A stretch of DNA of 64,000 bases. It comes from Melanopsichium pennsylvanicum. Lineage: Eukaryota > Basidiomycota > Ustilaginomycetes > Ustilaginales. Where the stretch lies: contig OAPG01000013.1 in the NCBI GenBank assembly GCA_900208305.1, positions 615,550 to 679,549 of the forward strand, given 5' to 3'. This document shows positions 10,638 to 20,700 of this stretch, one piece after another. The notes beneath the pieces were generated by a model. That model saw only the letters and a list, made by a program, of their open reading frames with translations, did not search any database and was not told the DNA's origin. Each line of letters opens with the position of its first letter. Position 1 is the stretch's first letter. The translations under genes were made by a program, and so were the position numbers.

Positions 10638-11811
10638 AGGGTCTGGCAGTGAAATTGTCAGATGCCCTTGATTTTTGTGCATTTTGTTACATACCTTTTG
10701 CTAGTTTGAAGTTCTTGCTTCTTTCTCAGCAACCATTTGTACCTCACTGTCTATGCTTCATACCAAACAGCCACACCACATTGTATGATAGATTGTAATG
10801 ATAGCCACAGTTTGTTATGCTTCAAAGTCCATAAGCCCATGCCATTGTCACACATGGCAAGTTGTCTTTGTAATGTGCCAGATCATTGTAACTGAGCAAA
10901 GAAGAAAAGATTACTCAGCAAAAAGGGGTGGATGGATGGCCCAAGCTCAGTTGCAATCTGTTGTTACAAAAAGCACAACCATCACAATGACATGGGCTGA
11001 TGGGCTTCAGGGCTATGGTCCTGCTCATCCATCTTACCAAATGGTAGACTATCATTACAATCAATATCACAATTGCATCATTGTGATTGTTATAAAAACC
11101 TGTATGGGTGGGTGTGAACGGCCCTTGAAAAAGGAATATATCATCTTGACCTGCTGTGATGGTGATTCTTGTGAGACAGATGGAAATGGTCTTCTGAGGA
11201 GGTATCACACAATCAATCACAGTCTTTATTGTTGGTTGCCATTAGCATCAGTATCCAACCCATTGCTACATTATAGTTTCAGCCTGCAGACTCTGGGATG
11301 TTTGTGCAAGGCACATGGTATTTTCTGTCCAATTGCATAGGAAAAGCAAGGGACTCAACCAGCATAAGGCAATCACAAGCAAACATGAAGTGATATATTG
11401 ATCTGTCAGGGTTCCCCCAGTTCACAAACAGTCCAAATGTGCTGTCTGTCTCCACCAGATTCACAAGCAACAAGTTCTGTTGGGCTGCACAGGACAGGAT
11501 AAACTGATCAAAGGTGCATGCACACAGCCATGATTGAAGAAAATTTGGACAAAGGTGAAATTTCAAAAGTTGTATGGTAATGAAAGAGATTCCATATGTA
11601 AAGGACTGTGTGGGAGGGTGATCAAGAGCAATTGAAATGCAAGTGCATGTGCAAGTCTGGTGGTGCAAAGATTGCATTGGTCCCAAGGGAAGGATGGGAT
11701 TGGGAAAGGAGAGTATCAAACATTGATTGAATCAATCCCAAGCTCCAATGAGAGCCTAGCCACTGCCTTCAGAACAAGCTCTGTGTTACAGGGCATGGAA
11801 CACCAAGCCAG

Positions 11812-11950
11812 ATAAAACTCTTAGTTTTATCAGGTTTCAATTTGACTTCCAATAAGATAGGTGTTACAGGTACTCAGAATGAGTCCGGATGAAACCCTTA
11901 GTTTTATCGTGTTTTGTATTGAGCCCCAATAAAAGGTGGGTTTCCAGCCA
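11812..11950. repeat. Degenerate ~39 bp minisatellite, left array
   Basis: About three and a half diverged units of roughly 38-39 bp, each starting near (A/G)ATAAAAC or CAATAA and containing TTAGTTTTATC in two copies, at about 11821 and 11898. The same unit appears again at 12667-12935, so the two arrays bracket the LTR-like patch. Confidence 0.6.
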
Positions 11951-12640
11951 ATTTTGGTTGGACACTTGCCGGAAGCCGTGAACAGGTACCATAGACAGCT
12001 GCTACAGGAGCAATAAGGATCTCCGGCAGGTACGGAGGGTCCAGATAACAGGCTTGGTAGGATTTGGGGTCAAGCAATAAGCAGCTACTGGCTCAGGTAG
12101 CCAGCACTGGTAAGCACGGGGGCCAAATCCGGTGTACACAGGCGCAAGGCAGCTAAAGAGACTAACCGCCAATAAGGGGGCCCTGATAAGAGGGATCTGG
12201 ATAAGAACTTCAAGCAGGGCTTGAAAGATATAAGAGGGCATTTGTTTCAATTGTGGAGGAGCGGAGCTCATCCACTCTATTATTCATTACCTTAGTTATA
12301 TTTTATAAGTTCTCAGTATCTACTCCTTGTCTCCGCTGCAATCACCAGGTATTGCAGCATTAAAGTGTTTGTGCCCAGAAACCAAACACACTCGACGACT
12401 GTCAGCACCTCTACTGACACTACAGCACCTCCACTGTATGCAGAACCTCAACCGCGGCAACAGAACCCACACCGTAGCCTTACCAGACACAACAATGGTG
12501 CTCAAGTTTGCAGGAGACATTGTAGACATTGACCGGCGCGTGCATTAAGGACACTTGTGCGTAGCGCAGGTCACACAATCATCTAGACAAGCTGCACTAC
12601 CGCTGAATGGAGTGTTCACGGGGGCTAGTCAATTTGGGAC
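11951..12640. mobile_element. LTR-like relic (candidate solo LTR)
   Basis: The patch has a TATA box-like GATATAAGAGGGC at about 12227-12239, followed within 100 bp by an AT-rich stretch and then C/T-rich sequence, as in the U3-R-U5 of fungal LTRs. No polyprotein is present. The nonamer GGACACTTG occurs at both edges (11960-11968 and 12549-12557), but I could not fix TG...CA ends or a target duplication. It has normal CpG content, unlike both flanks, which suggests a later insertion. Part of it could instead be an old regulatory region. Confidence 0.35.
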
Positions 12641-12666
12641 GGTTGCAGCGGGTCTCAGAGTGAAAT

Positions 12667-12935
12667 CAGATAGAGAACGCATTTCCAGCGGGTTTCATTT
12701 TGAAACACAATAAAACCCCCAATTTCACCAGATATCAAACAAAACACGATAAAACCCCAGATTTCACCAGGTATCAAACGGAATCCCAAGTTAGGCACAT
12801 TGGCCCCTGACACTTGGTACCAGTCTATTGGATCTCAAACAAAACTGCATAGAAGCACATGTTTCATCAGACCTCATATTAAGTTACAATAGAACAGCAA
12901 GTTTCATTGTATCTCAAACCGGTACTTAGGTTTGG
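12667..12935. repeat. Degenerate ~39 bp minisatellite, right array
   Basis: Units of 39 bp are readable in register: one from about 12669, then CAATAAAACCCCCAATTTCA..., CGATAAAACCCCAGATTTCA..., a diverged 39 bp unit, and after a gap another CAATAGAACAGCAAGTTTCA... unit. A shared core is ATTTCACCAG(A/G)TATCAAAC. Its relation to the left array is clear from the ATAAAAC and TATCA blocks. Confidence 0.6.
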
Positions 12936-13888
12936 CACACCAGTCCCTGACACCAGGCTACAAGACAAAAGCCAAAGCAGTTGGATCTATATGGTCAAAC
13001 TGCACTGCTGCTGAGTGCAGAGCCAGAATTGGTATACTGTTTGTGTACCAAGACAAGCAGTTGCATCTTTCACAGGCATAGTTAGATTGTGTCATTACAG
13101 CATCTAATATAGCTTGGTGACACATGGTGACAAGTTTCATAACTACAGTATGAGCTTGAGGCAGAAGAACAAAGGCATGAGTACAAGTGCAAGGGTGTTT
13201 GTTGTCCTTGTTGGCAGTTCCTGACCAGTCTCAGGGTCTAATGAATTTGGCTTTCAGATCTTCACTGTCAAGCACAGCAACAGTACAACATTAGTACATA
13301 CTGTAAATTTAATTTCGAGAGTTGGTTTAATAAAAAACCTAACAAGCTTGATTTTTTGTCGCGTGACGCGTAAAGAGGCTTTCGTCACCAACGCGCTTGT
13401 GAGTATGGCAGCATGTTGTGCGCATCACTAAGTGTTACTGAGCGAGTGCACAAAAAAAAAGGTGACGTTGCTTGTGGCGGTAGAAGCACACACTACATTG
13501 AATAAACTAATTTACTGAGAGGAAATCACACAAGCACGTCGCTTTGGATACATTCCATGAAGAGATTTTAAGTTAACCCCGTCACAGTTCAAGTTAAGCT
13601 CAACTAATAATAATAATTCACAGTTGACACAACGTCACATCAAAATTTCTATTGATTGAATCTTTTTTGTTTCAGCTTCATCAATCAATCACACCTCACT
13701 CACCAACATCCTTTTTGGCCCAACACTACGCCCTGACTCGAGTTGCTGTTTATTAATAAACGATTCACTGGCTGAGTCGTGGATCGAACTCACATCAATT
13801 CTCCGCATCCGCACGCGTTGTCTTTGTACTTTCCAACTCAATCACTTTCCGCTCTCCGCACTTTCTACCAAAGCTTCGCATTCGCAAC

Positions 13889-16870
13889 ATGGCGGTTCAA
13901 CTCGAATTGGACATCAATGGGCACGCCAACGGCAAAGGCTCTCATCATGATGATGACGATCAGCACGATGAGGAGCTCCTTCGCGCAGCCGCACAAGCAG
14001 ACAATCAAAATCAACAACCATCCCCTTCTCAATCCACCTCAGCACCACCTACCATCCCAGATTCCTCCTCTATGGCCCGTAGTGGCAGCTCAAAAGCTCG
14101 TAATGCCGCACAAGACGTGGAACCAGCCGTACATGAGGAGCGCTTCAACAAGCTCAAGTTCCTGCTCCAACGCTCCGGTGTTTACTCCCGCATCATGGGT
14201 GAAAAGATGGAAAAGGAGCGCAAAGCCCGTGCCGAAGCCGCTGCAAAACAGGAGGCTAAACGCAACGCTGCAACTACCCTCGACACCGCCTCAGCTGAAT
14301 CTCAGCCCGCCCCTCCTGTTCGCAAGACTCGCTCAGCGGTCAACGCCAATGACCAATCTTCGGCACCTCCCACCACCACCGAGCGCGACACTCGACGTAG
14401 AGACACTCGCAAGCGCAAACCAGATCAAGATCACAGCGTCACCACCTATCTCAACCAAGACGACTTGGAAGCAGCAAAGGAACAGGCAGATCAGGCGAAC
14501 AAAAAACCCAAAATTGATGCGCCACACATCGCAGACACCAAGCAAAACAACGCCAACGAGTCTGGACGTCGAAACCAGCCAAAGCTCGTTACTGGCGCCA
14601 AGATGCGCGAGTACCAGCTAGACGGTCTCGAGTGGCTCATCAGTCTTTACGAGAACGGTCTCAACGGCATTCTTGCCGACGAGATGGGTCTAGGCAAAAC
14701 GCTCCAGACCATCTCGTTCCTGGCCCATCTCCGCGAAAAGGGTGTATGGGGTCCTTTCCTCGTCGTGGCTCCTCTCTCCACCATCAACAATTGGGTCCTG
14801 GAATTCGAACGCTTCACTCCCGACATCCCTGCTCTCATGTATCACGGTGATCCCGACGTGCGCCGTGAGCTTCGAGATCGCCATCTTCGCATGCCAAGAG
14901 ACAAGGAAAAGCAGAAGGATTTCCCAATCGTCGTCACCAGCTACGAGCTCGTCATTCGCGATCGTAAGTGGCTCGCCAACTATCCCTGGAAGTTCATCGT
15001 CGTCGACGAAGGACATCGTCTCAAGAATCTCAACTGTCGCCTCATTCGCGAGCTCAAAACCTACCGCAGTGCAAATCGTCTCATCCTCTCCGGAACACCG
15101 CTTCACAATAACCTCGCCGAGCTATGGTCGCTTCTCAACTTCATTTTGCCCGACATTTTTGACGACTTGGCCACATTTGAGACTTGGTTTGACTTTTCCG
15201 ACATTCATGAAGAGCACGGCCAATCTCGCATTCTCTCCAAGGAAAACAGTTCCCAAGTCATCACACAGCTTCACGAGATTCTCAAGCCCTTCTTGCTCCG
15301 TCGACTCAAAAATGACGTCGAAACCGACTTGCCTCCCAAGAAGGAGTACTTGCTCTATGCTCCCCTCACAGAATTGCAAAGGGAACTCTATAACTCAGTC
15401 GTCGGCGGCACTATTCGACGATGGCTCCTGGAGCGCAAGACGGGCCTACCATGGAACATGATCCAGGACATTCTCGATGACCCGGATGGTATCAACACCG
15501 CGTCCTCCTCCGCTCCCACAACGCGTATCGGCTCGGCAGATCAGAGTCGCGATCAGTCTCCCCATCCGTGGGCAGTGGCGACCAAACGTCTTGATATTCA
15601 CGCCAAAATCAAGGAGGACGAGATTCCGCAGAAAAAGCGGGGACCGGGTCGTCCTCGTAAGAGCGAACCAACCAAAGCATCACGCTCTTCCTCTGCCGAC
15701 TACCACCTTGACACGGAGGAGCACTCCGCTACCGGTCGGTCGACTCCGCGTCAACAGACCAACCGACGAGCCAAGCGTGGCATCAACTATGTGGACGAAC
15801 TCAACGACGACAAATATTTCAACATGCTCGAAGAGGAGCTCAACCGCGCTCCTAAGCGACTTTCCGCCGCTCAAGCGGAGCGTCAAGGCAAGCTCTTCTC
15901 GATTCGTGAAGCGCAAAAGCAGATCAAGAACATGCATCTCGAGAACGTCGTCATGCAGGCGAGAAAGATCTGCAACCATCCATTCCTGTTCGACTGGCCT
16001 GTCGATAAGGACTCCGGCCAGCTGGTCGTCAACAAGGATCTCATCAATGCATCCGGTAAGATGCTCATGCTCAACCGGCTTCTCGACGAGCTCTTCCATC
16101 GCGGCCACAAGGTGCTCATCTTCAGTCAGTTCACCACCATGCTCGACATCATTGAAGAGTGGGCCAACGAGTTCAAGGGTTTCCGCACGTGCCGCATTGA
16201 TGGAACAACGCCCCAGGATGAACGACGAGCTCAGATGAAGTCTTTCAACGAAGACAAAGGAAAAGATGCTTGCAACCTCTTCCTGCTCAGTACGCGCGCC
16301 GGAGGTCTCGGAATCAATCTCGTCGCTGCCGACACCGTCATCTTCTACGACTCGGACTGGAATCCACAGATGGATCTGCAGGCGCAAGATCGTGTACACC
16401 GTATCGGTCAAACGCGCCCCTGCCTCATCTTCCGTCTGGTTTCGGCCAGCACCGTCGAAGAAAGGATCTTGAAGCGCGCTGGCAACAAGCGAAAGTTGGA
16501 AGCGCTGGTCATCCAACAGGGCAAATTCCGTCTCCCCGCTGGTTATCAATCTTCGCTCAGTGGAGCAAAAAAGAAGAAGGAGGACGAATTGAACGACATC
16601 ACCAATCAGCTTTTGGCATTGGAATCCGAACAGATAACATTGGTCAAAGACGAGAATGACCAAATAATTTCGGATAACGACCTGGATCTACTGTTGGATA
16701 GATCAAAGGAAGCGTATGAAAGAAAGCTCGGATGGGTCTCGAACAATCACGGTGATGATCCCAGAAAGCCTGGAAGAAAGACCAAGGTCGGAAGGAGTGC
16801 TTTCGAGGTTACGGAAACCAAGACGGACGAGGCCAACGAGGAGATTGCCAAGCTTCTGGCTGGAAACTAG
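13889..16870 (+). CDS. DDM1: SNF2 chromatin remodeler of the DDM1/LSH(HELLS)/Irc5 family
   Basis: An intronless 993-residue protein. The N-terminal 230 residues are polar and acidic with a coiled-coil-like stretch (about 88-125). The ATPase begins at REYQLDGLEWL and has Walker A DEMGLGKT (K270), DEGH at 373-376 and the SGTPLHNN motif. A charged insert (about 530-630, with an AT-hook-like KKRGPGRPRK) precedes the C lobe. The C lobe contains ARKICNHPFLFDWP, GKMLMLNRLLDEL, STRAGGLGINL and QDRVHRIGQT. The KICNHPFLF...GKM block and overall length match LSH/DDM1/Irc5 rather than ISWI or CHD. The family remodels heterochromatic nucleosomes so that DNA methyltransferases can reach DNA; here the gene lies next to DNMT5. 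Assignment as DDM1 within the subfamily is inferred from similarity I recognise, not from a tree. Confidence 0.85.
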   Translation: MAVQLELDINGHANGKGSHHDDDDQHDEELLRAAAQADNQNQQPSPSQSTSAPPTIPDSSSMARSGSSKARNAAQDVEPAVHEERFNKLKFLLQRSGVYSRIMGEKMEKERKARAEAAAKQEAKRNAATTLDTASAESQPAPPVRKTRSAVNANDQSSAPPTTTERDTRRRDTRKRKPDQDHSVTTYLNQDDLEAAKEQADQANKKPKIDAPHIADTKQNNANESGRRNQPKLVTGAKMREYQLDGLEWLISLYENGLNGILADEMGLGKTLQTISFLAHLREKGVWGPFLVVAPLSTINNWVLEFERFTPDIPALMYHGDPDVRRELRDRHLRMPRDKEKQKDFPIVVTSYELVIRDRKWLANYPWKFIVVDEGHRLKNLNCRLIRELKTYRSANRLILSGTPLHNNLAELWSLLNFILPDIFDDLATFETWFDFSDIHEEHGQSRILSKENSSQVITQLHEILKPFLLRRLKNDVETDLPPKKEYLLYAPLTELQRELYNSVVGGTIRRWLLERKTGLPWNMIQDILDDPDGINTASSSAPTTRIGSADQSRDQSPHPWAVATKRLDIHAKIKEDEIPQKKRGPGRPRKSEPTKASRSSSADYHLDTEEHSATGRSTPRQQTNRRAKRGINYVDELNDDKYFNMLEEELNRAPKRLSAAQAERQGKLFSIREAQKQIKNMHLENVVMQARKICNHPFLFDWPVDKDSGQLVVNKDLINASGKMLMLNRLLDELFHRGHKVLIFSQFTTMLDIIEEWANEFKGFRTCRIDGTTPQDERRAQMKSFNEDKGKDACNLFLLSTRAGGLGINLVAADTVIFYDSDWNPQMDLQAQDRVHRIGQTRPCLIFRLVSASTVEERILKRAGNKRKLEALVIQQGKFRLPAGYQSSLSGAKKKKEDELNDITNQLLALESEQITLVKDENDQIISDNDLDLLLDRSKEAYERKLGWVSNNHGDDPRKPGRKTKVGRSAFEVTETKTDEANEEIAKLLAGN

Positions 16871-17180
16871 GCATCCTCGACGCCAGAAGGCCGAGGAGGT
16901 ATTTTGCACTTTGTGGGTCGCTTTCAACACAGTGTATTCTGCTTTCACTTATATCGTGCCTTTTCTACATTTGCTTTCTCCGCGTGATCATATGATCCAA
17001 TCTCGTGAACCTTTGCCAAACTTTGTAATTTCAATCGCCTTCGCCATACAATCGTGGCTCAGCAGGCGCAGACCTTTGTCAACAAGTCACGCTGGTACAT
17101 TTTCACAGCCAGGCATTCTTTTAAAAGCTTCAACATTGTATTGCGTCTATGTGCTATCTGGGTTGAACGAAAATTACCGG
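16871..17180. other. Convergent 3' intergenic region
   Basis: 310 bp between the convergent stops of the remodeler gene and the PLP-enzyme gene. It presumably holds both 3' UTRs. No gene or repeat is seen. Confidence 0.5.
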
Positions 17181-18572
17181 TCAAATGGAAGCCTTTGCCT
17201 GCATCTCTTCTTCTAGCACAAGCTGAGCGATCTTGTCGGCGACCCATTCAAAGTCGCTTTGCTGCAACCAGACCTGTGCGCTGAGTCTGCACCAGATCTT
17301 GGCTGCATGGACGCGGAACACGACAAACGTGTTGTTCTCTTTCATTAGCCTGGTTTGCAGTTTGTCGGCTAGGTAGGCTAGTTCGTCGTCCTTTGCTGTT
17401 GTGATGGGGATTGAGACGTTGACCATGCATGCAGTGAGCTTTTCGGACTCTGTTGGGTTGTCTACCTCCATGACCACGGATCCTTTTCCGAGTTTCGTCG
17501 AAACGATCTGGCCTGCTTTGAGTGCAAGGGTGGTGTTGTAGTTCATGATAGCTTCTTCGCCACCGAGCCACCTGCGGAACTCGAGCGCGGCAGGGATAGT
17601 GAGGTAGTTGGAAAGATCCTGTGTGCCGGTCCAGTCCCATCTGCCTACGTAGTTGGAGGGTGCGTCGGACGAGAGCAGAGGGGGACCCGTGGGCGGGGCT
17701 AGGTTTGGAGAGACGTAGTCGTGCGACGTTGGGATGGCTTGTGCAAAGTGTTGGTTGCGTTTGGGCGTGTAAAGGAAAGCGACGCCACGATGAGCAAACA
17801 GCCACTTGTGACAGTTGGAGATGAAAAAGTCCGGATCGGTCGACTTCAAATTCAACGGGATCTGTCCAACTGCATGTGCACCGTCCACCAGAGAAAGAAT
17901 CTTGTGACTTCGAAAGAGGGTACAGATGCGTTCCCAAGGTACGATGACACCGGGCAAACTGGTGATGGCGTCCACAACACCGACGCGGATCTTGATCATA
18001 TTGGACTCGGCGTCAATGATAGCAGCTTCTGTCTTGGCCACAACCTCGTCGTGCGTGATAGGATACTCAAGTGCGACTTTTACGATCTGCAGCTTGTAGT
18101 TGGGGTTGGAATCGACAATGTACTGAGCCGTTTGTCCACAAGCTCCGTAGATTGTCTCGTACACCAAGATGGCCTGACCCTCCTCCCAAGTGCCGTTTAG
18201 TCCCCTAAGCACCACATTGACTCCAGATGTGGCATTGTTGACGAAGACGAGATCTTCTACCTCGCATCCGACAAGATCTGCTACCTGCTTGCGTGCCTGG
18301 AAGAGCAAAGGCTGGTACTGGGCGCGCAAGAAGGTGTCCGGCCATCGTTCGGCTTCGGCAAGAAGCTCTCTGTAGTGATCGAGTACATAGTTAGGACAGC
18401 TTCCAAACGATCCGTTGTTGAGAGGAACGTAGGAGGGATCGAAACCGAAGAACGGTTTGACAGCGTGTCCGAATCCCGGGAAGGGCTGCGACAAAAGGGC
18501 TGCACGATGGCCCTCTAGGCGTTGTTCAAGCGGTAGCATTGCTGCTGGTTGGCGTCGTCCCGTAAGATTCAT
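17181..18572 (-). CDS. PLP-dependent class V aminotransferase-like enzyme (isopenicillin-N-epimerase/Egt2-like)
   Basis: 463 residues without introns. The fold-type I class V signature is complete: YVPLNNGSFG near the N-terminus, FVNNATSGVN for the phosphate-binding region (about 110-118), VDGAHAVGQIPL with the cofactor-stacking Asp (D230) and His, and SNCHKWLF with the Schiff-base lysine K256. Relatives include bacterial isopenicillin N epimerase and the fungal Egt2-type C-S lyases of ergothioneine synthesis. Which of these reactions it performs cannot be decided from sequence alone, and no other ergothioneine gene is nearby. No targeting signal is evident, so it is probably cytosolic. The first of two close methionines (M1, M12) was taken as start. 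Confidence 0.8.
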   Translation of the reverse strand: MNLTGRRQPAAMLPLEQRLEGHRAALLSQPFPGFGHAVKPFFGFDPSYVPLNNGSFGSCPNYVLDHYRELLAEAERWPDTFLRAQYQPLLFQARKQVADLVGCEVEDLVFVNNATSGVNVVLRGLNGTWEEGQAILVYETIYGACGQTAQYIVDSNPNYKLQIVKVALEYPITHDEVVAKTEAAIIDAESNMIKIRVGVVDAITSLPGVIVPWERICTLFRSHKILSLVDGAHAVGQIPLNLKSTDPDFFISNCHKWLFAHRGVAFLYTPKRNQHFAQAIPTSHDYVSPNLAPPTGPPLLSSDAPSNYVGRWDWTGTQDLSNYLTIPAALEFRRWLGGEEAIMNYNTTLALKAGQIVSTKLGKGSVVMEVDNPTESEKLTACMVNVSIPITTAKDDELAYLADKLQTRLMKENNTFVVFRVHAAKIWCRLSAQVWLQQSDFEWVADKIAQLVLEEEMQAKASI

Positions 18573-19204
18573 GTAGGTGGAGACAGTGCAGACTCACAGA
18601 CTGGCGAGGAATGCAAAGTTGATCTATATATGTGTGTCTAGGAGGAGGGGCTTCGAGTCACCAAAGGAAGAAAGACGAGATCGGGTCGCTTGATTGGTTG
18701 GTTGCCGGCAAAACAGCGATCCTTTTGGTTCGGGCTTTCTTTGCTTTGCTATTAGGTGCCATGTGCACGCGTCCAATGCCACAAGTGATGGCCGATAAAT
18801 TGTCCGCTACACCCGCGTCGTTTACGCACCTCAACTCGAATCTCGATATTGCAATACTATGAGTCACATGCTAACCACCAGGCACAGGTGACCTTCGGAT
18901 GGATCTTCCAGCCGAACATGGGTCTGTCTGTTCTGAACATGCACGGCGTGCTCAGTCTTAGATCCGATGCAAGGCATCAAACAACATAGATCCGATGCAA
19001 GGCATCAAACAACATAGATCCGATGCAAGGCATCAAACAACAGAGCCCACTTCACGCTGGTTCCCATAGACAGGCCCGGATACCCATAACAGAATTACAA
19101 TGGATGATGGAGCATGCATAACAACGTCAATGGGCATACAGTGAGTCGGATTGGCCGCGAATAGCCGTGCGATCGACCTCGAAACTGGAAGGAGATGGAG
19201 CTGC
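18573..19204. other. Intergenic region upstream of the PLP gene
   Basis: Holds the promoter of the PLP-enzyme gene (TATATATG at about 18626-18633) and the 3' flank of ERG26, plus the 28 bp tandem repeat listed separately. No gene is seen. Confidence 0.5.
18960..19042. repeat. 28 bp tandem repeat, three copies
   Basis: Three consecutive, essentially identical units beginning AGATCCGATGCAAGGCATCA, spaced exactly 28 bp (18960, 18988, 19016). Each contains the near-palindrome GATGCAAGGCATC. The last copy is one or two bases short before diverging. Confidence 0.9.
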
Positions 19205-20700
19205 TTAAACCTTGGGCGAGACAATGTCTTCGGGGTGCTCGCTCTTCCACCACTGTGTCAGTGAGATCACAACAAAAGCCAAAATAAGACGAGTCAGCGT
19301 AGGCTCGTAACGTCGAGAGATTATTCCAGGTCAATCACAGTACTTACCGCCACACTCCTCTTGATGCCCTCCTCAACGCTAACGATGGGTTGGTAACCGA
19401 GCGCCCTGCGAGCCTTTTCAATGTTATAGTAACGCGAGCTCGCAGAGTAAGTCACTTTATATCTCGTGAACTGCGACTCCCTACCTGTCAACATGCTGAA
19501 TGTCTCTGCCCAACCAGCCAAGGTGAGACCCATATCCTTGGAGATCTTCCACACCTTTTCTTGCGGCATGACGTGACCCATGCCTGCCCACAGTGCGCGG
19601 GGGAAGTCCCAGAATGGAATGGGCTGACCGTTTGTGATGAAGAAGGCCTCTCCTGCGACGGGGATGGATTCCTCGACGAGGGGGAACTGATCACCGAGAG
19701 GATTGCCTGGGCTGACGATCTCGGGGTTCATCATGTGGAAGAACTGGTCGTACTTGTTTCGGATGACAGGGCGAACGTTGAGTTCATGGTCCAGGGTTTC
19801 GGGACTGAGGGTGGTGGGGAGCTTGCGTGCATAGTCGGTGGAGCCTGTAGGGGTGTCGTCCCTCGCCTCGCTGGTGGGGACTGCACGTTCGGTCTTGAGC
19901 TGATCATCGGCGACGACTTTGGATGAGATCATGATTTCCCCAAGCTTGTCAGCGGGATAGCCAGAGGTCTCGAGCTTGTCAGCAGCGAGAAGGTGGGCGT
20001 GGACGACATTGTCGACATAAGTCCAGTCAAAGAGGTTGTTGTTGTCGCCAATCTGGAAATGAGTTTTGCCGGTACGGAGAACATTGAAGAAACCTGGGAG
20101 CGCTTGACGGTCACCGATACCAAAGATGCCGGCAGGACGAAGAGCGACGGTCTTGAGCCTGCGTGCTTGCTTATTGTTGGCTTGCAATACGAGTTTCTCA
20201 GCTTTTGCCTTGGTGTCGTTGTACGCATCGAGGGGTTTTGTCGGGTAAGGAAGGCGCTCGTCGGCGTTGATAAGGCTGTGACCATCGTAGACTACGCCAG
20301 CACTCGAGGTGAAGATGAGCTTTGTAACAGCAAGCTCAGGCTTATTGGCAACAGAAATGACAGTCTGTGTACCGACGACGTTGACCTTGTGGTAGATTTC
20401 GGGACCGAGACCAGCAACAGGGCTGGCAGTGTGATAGATGACCACACCCTTGTTTGACTTGCCAGCCTCGATGGCTGCCTTGTCTCTGACCTGGATGAGA
20501 GCGTCACGAAGCGAGGATTCGGAGGTGATGTCGCCGGTGTAGTATTCGACCTTTTCGATGGGCTCGCGAGCGATGTGAAGATCAAAGACCGAGACGTACT
20601 TTTCGCCACGTTGGCGGAGAGCAAGAGCGATGCGAGAACCGAGGAAGCCAGATCCACCGATGACAAAGTGGACTTCACCCGAAGCGGAGGAAGTCGACAT
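19205..20700 (-). CDS. ERG26: ERG26, sterol-4-alpha-carboxylate 3-dehydrogenase (two exons)
   Basis: An extended short-chain dehydrogenase of the 3-beta-HSD type. Motifs are GGSGFLG (15-21) for NAD(P), the catalytic pair YNDTK (Y160, K164), and RPAGIFG. It removes the C4 carboxyl after oxidation in the ergosterol pathway at the ER. Exon 1 is 20700-19348 (451 codons). A GTAAGT donor follows GCG, with acceptor at 19253-19254 preceded by CTGAC/CTCACTGACACAG. The 95 bp intron (19347-19253) leads to a 48 bp last exon (19252-19205) encoding 15 residues beginning WWKSEHPEDI. The product is 466 residues. Reading through the intron instead stops after eight more residues. The C-terminal third holds a hydrophobic stretch compatible with membrane association. 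It is divergent to HEM4. Confidence 0.88.

Larger units (their letters stand above)
10638..13888. other. Long CpG-depleted spacer between DNMT5 and the DDM1-like gene
   Basis: No convincing gene is found in 3.2 kb. The open frames here (for example 10798-11340 and 11279-11719) have no recognisable domain and odd, Cys/His-rich composition. The first 1.25 kb and positions 12781-13315 are nearly devoid of CpG and rich in TG/CA. The middle (11886-12780) has normal CpG and LTR-like features. From 13316 CpG returns abruptly in the promoter of the downstream gene. Confidence 0.7.

Noticed and set aside
10798..11340. 180-residue open frame in the DNMT5-DDM1 spacer
   Set aside because: No domain and an odd Cys/His/Ile-rich composition. 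Loss of CpG removes many potential stops and shapes such frames, so it is best explained by the base composition.
10638..11885. RIP (repeat-induced point mutation) as the cause of the CpG desert
   Set aside because: RIP mainly turns CpA into TpA. Here CA and TG remain abundant and TpA is not dominant. The pattern fits CpG deamination.
18960..19042. CRISPR-like array
   Set aside because: Direct 28 bp units without spacers in a eukaryotic genome; a simple tandem repeat.
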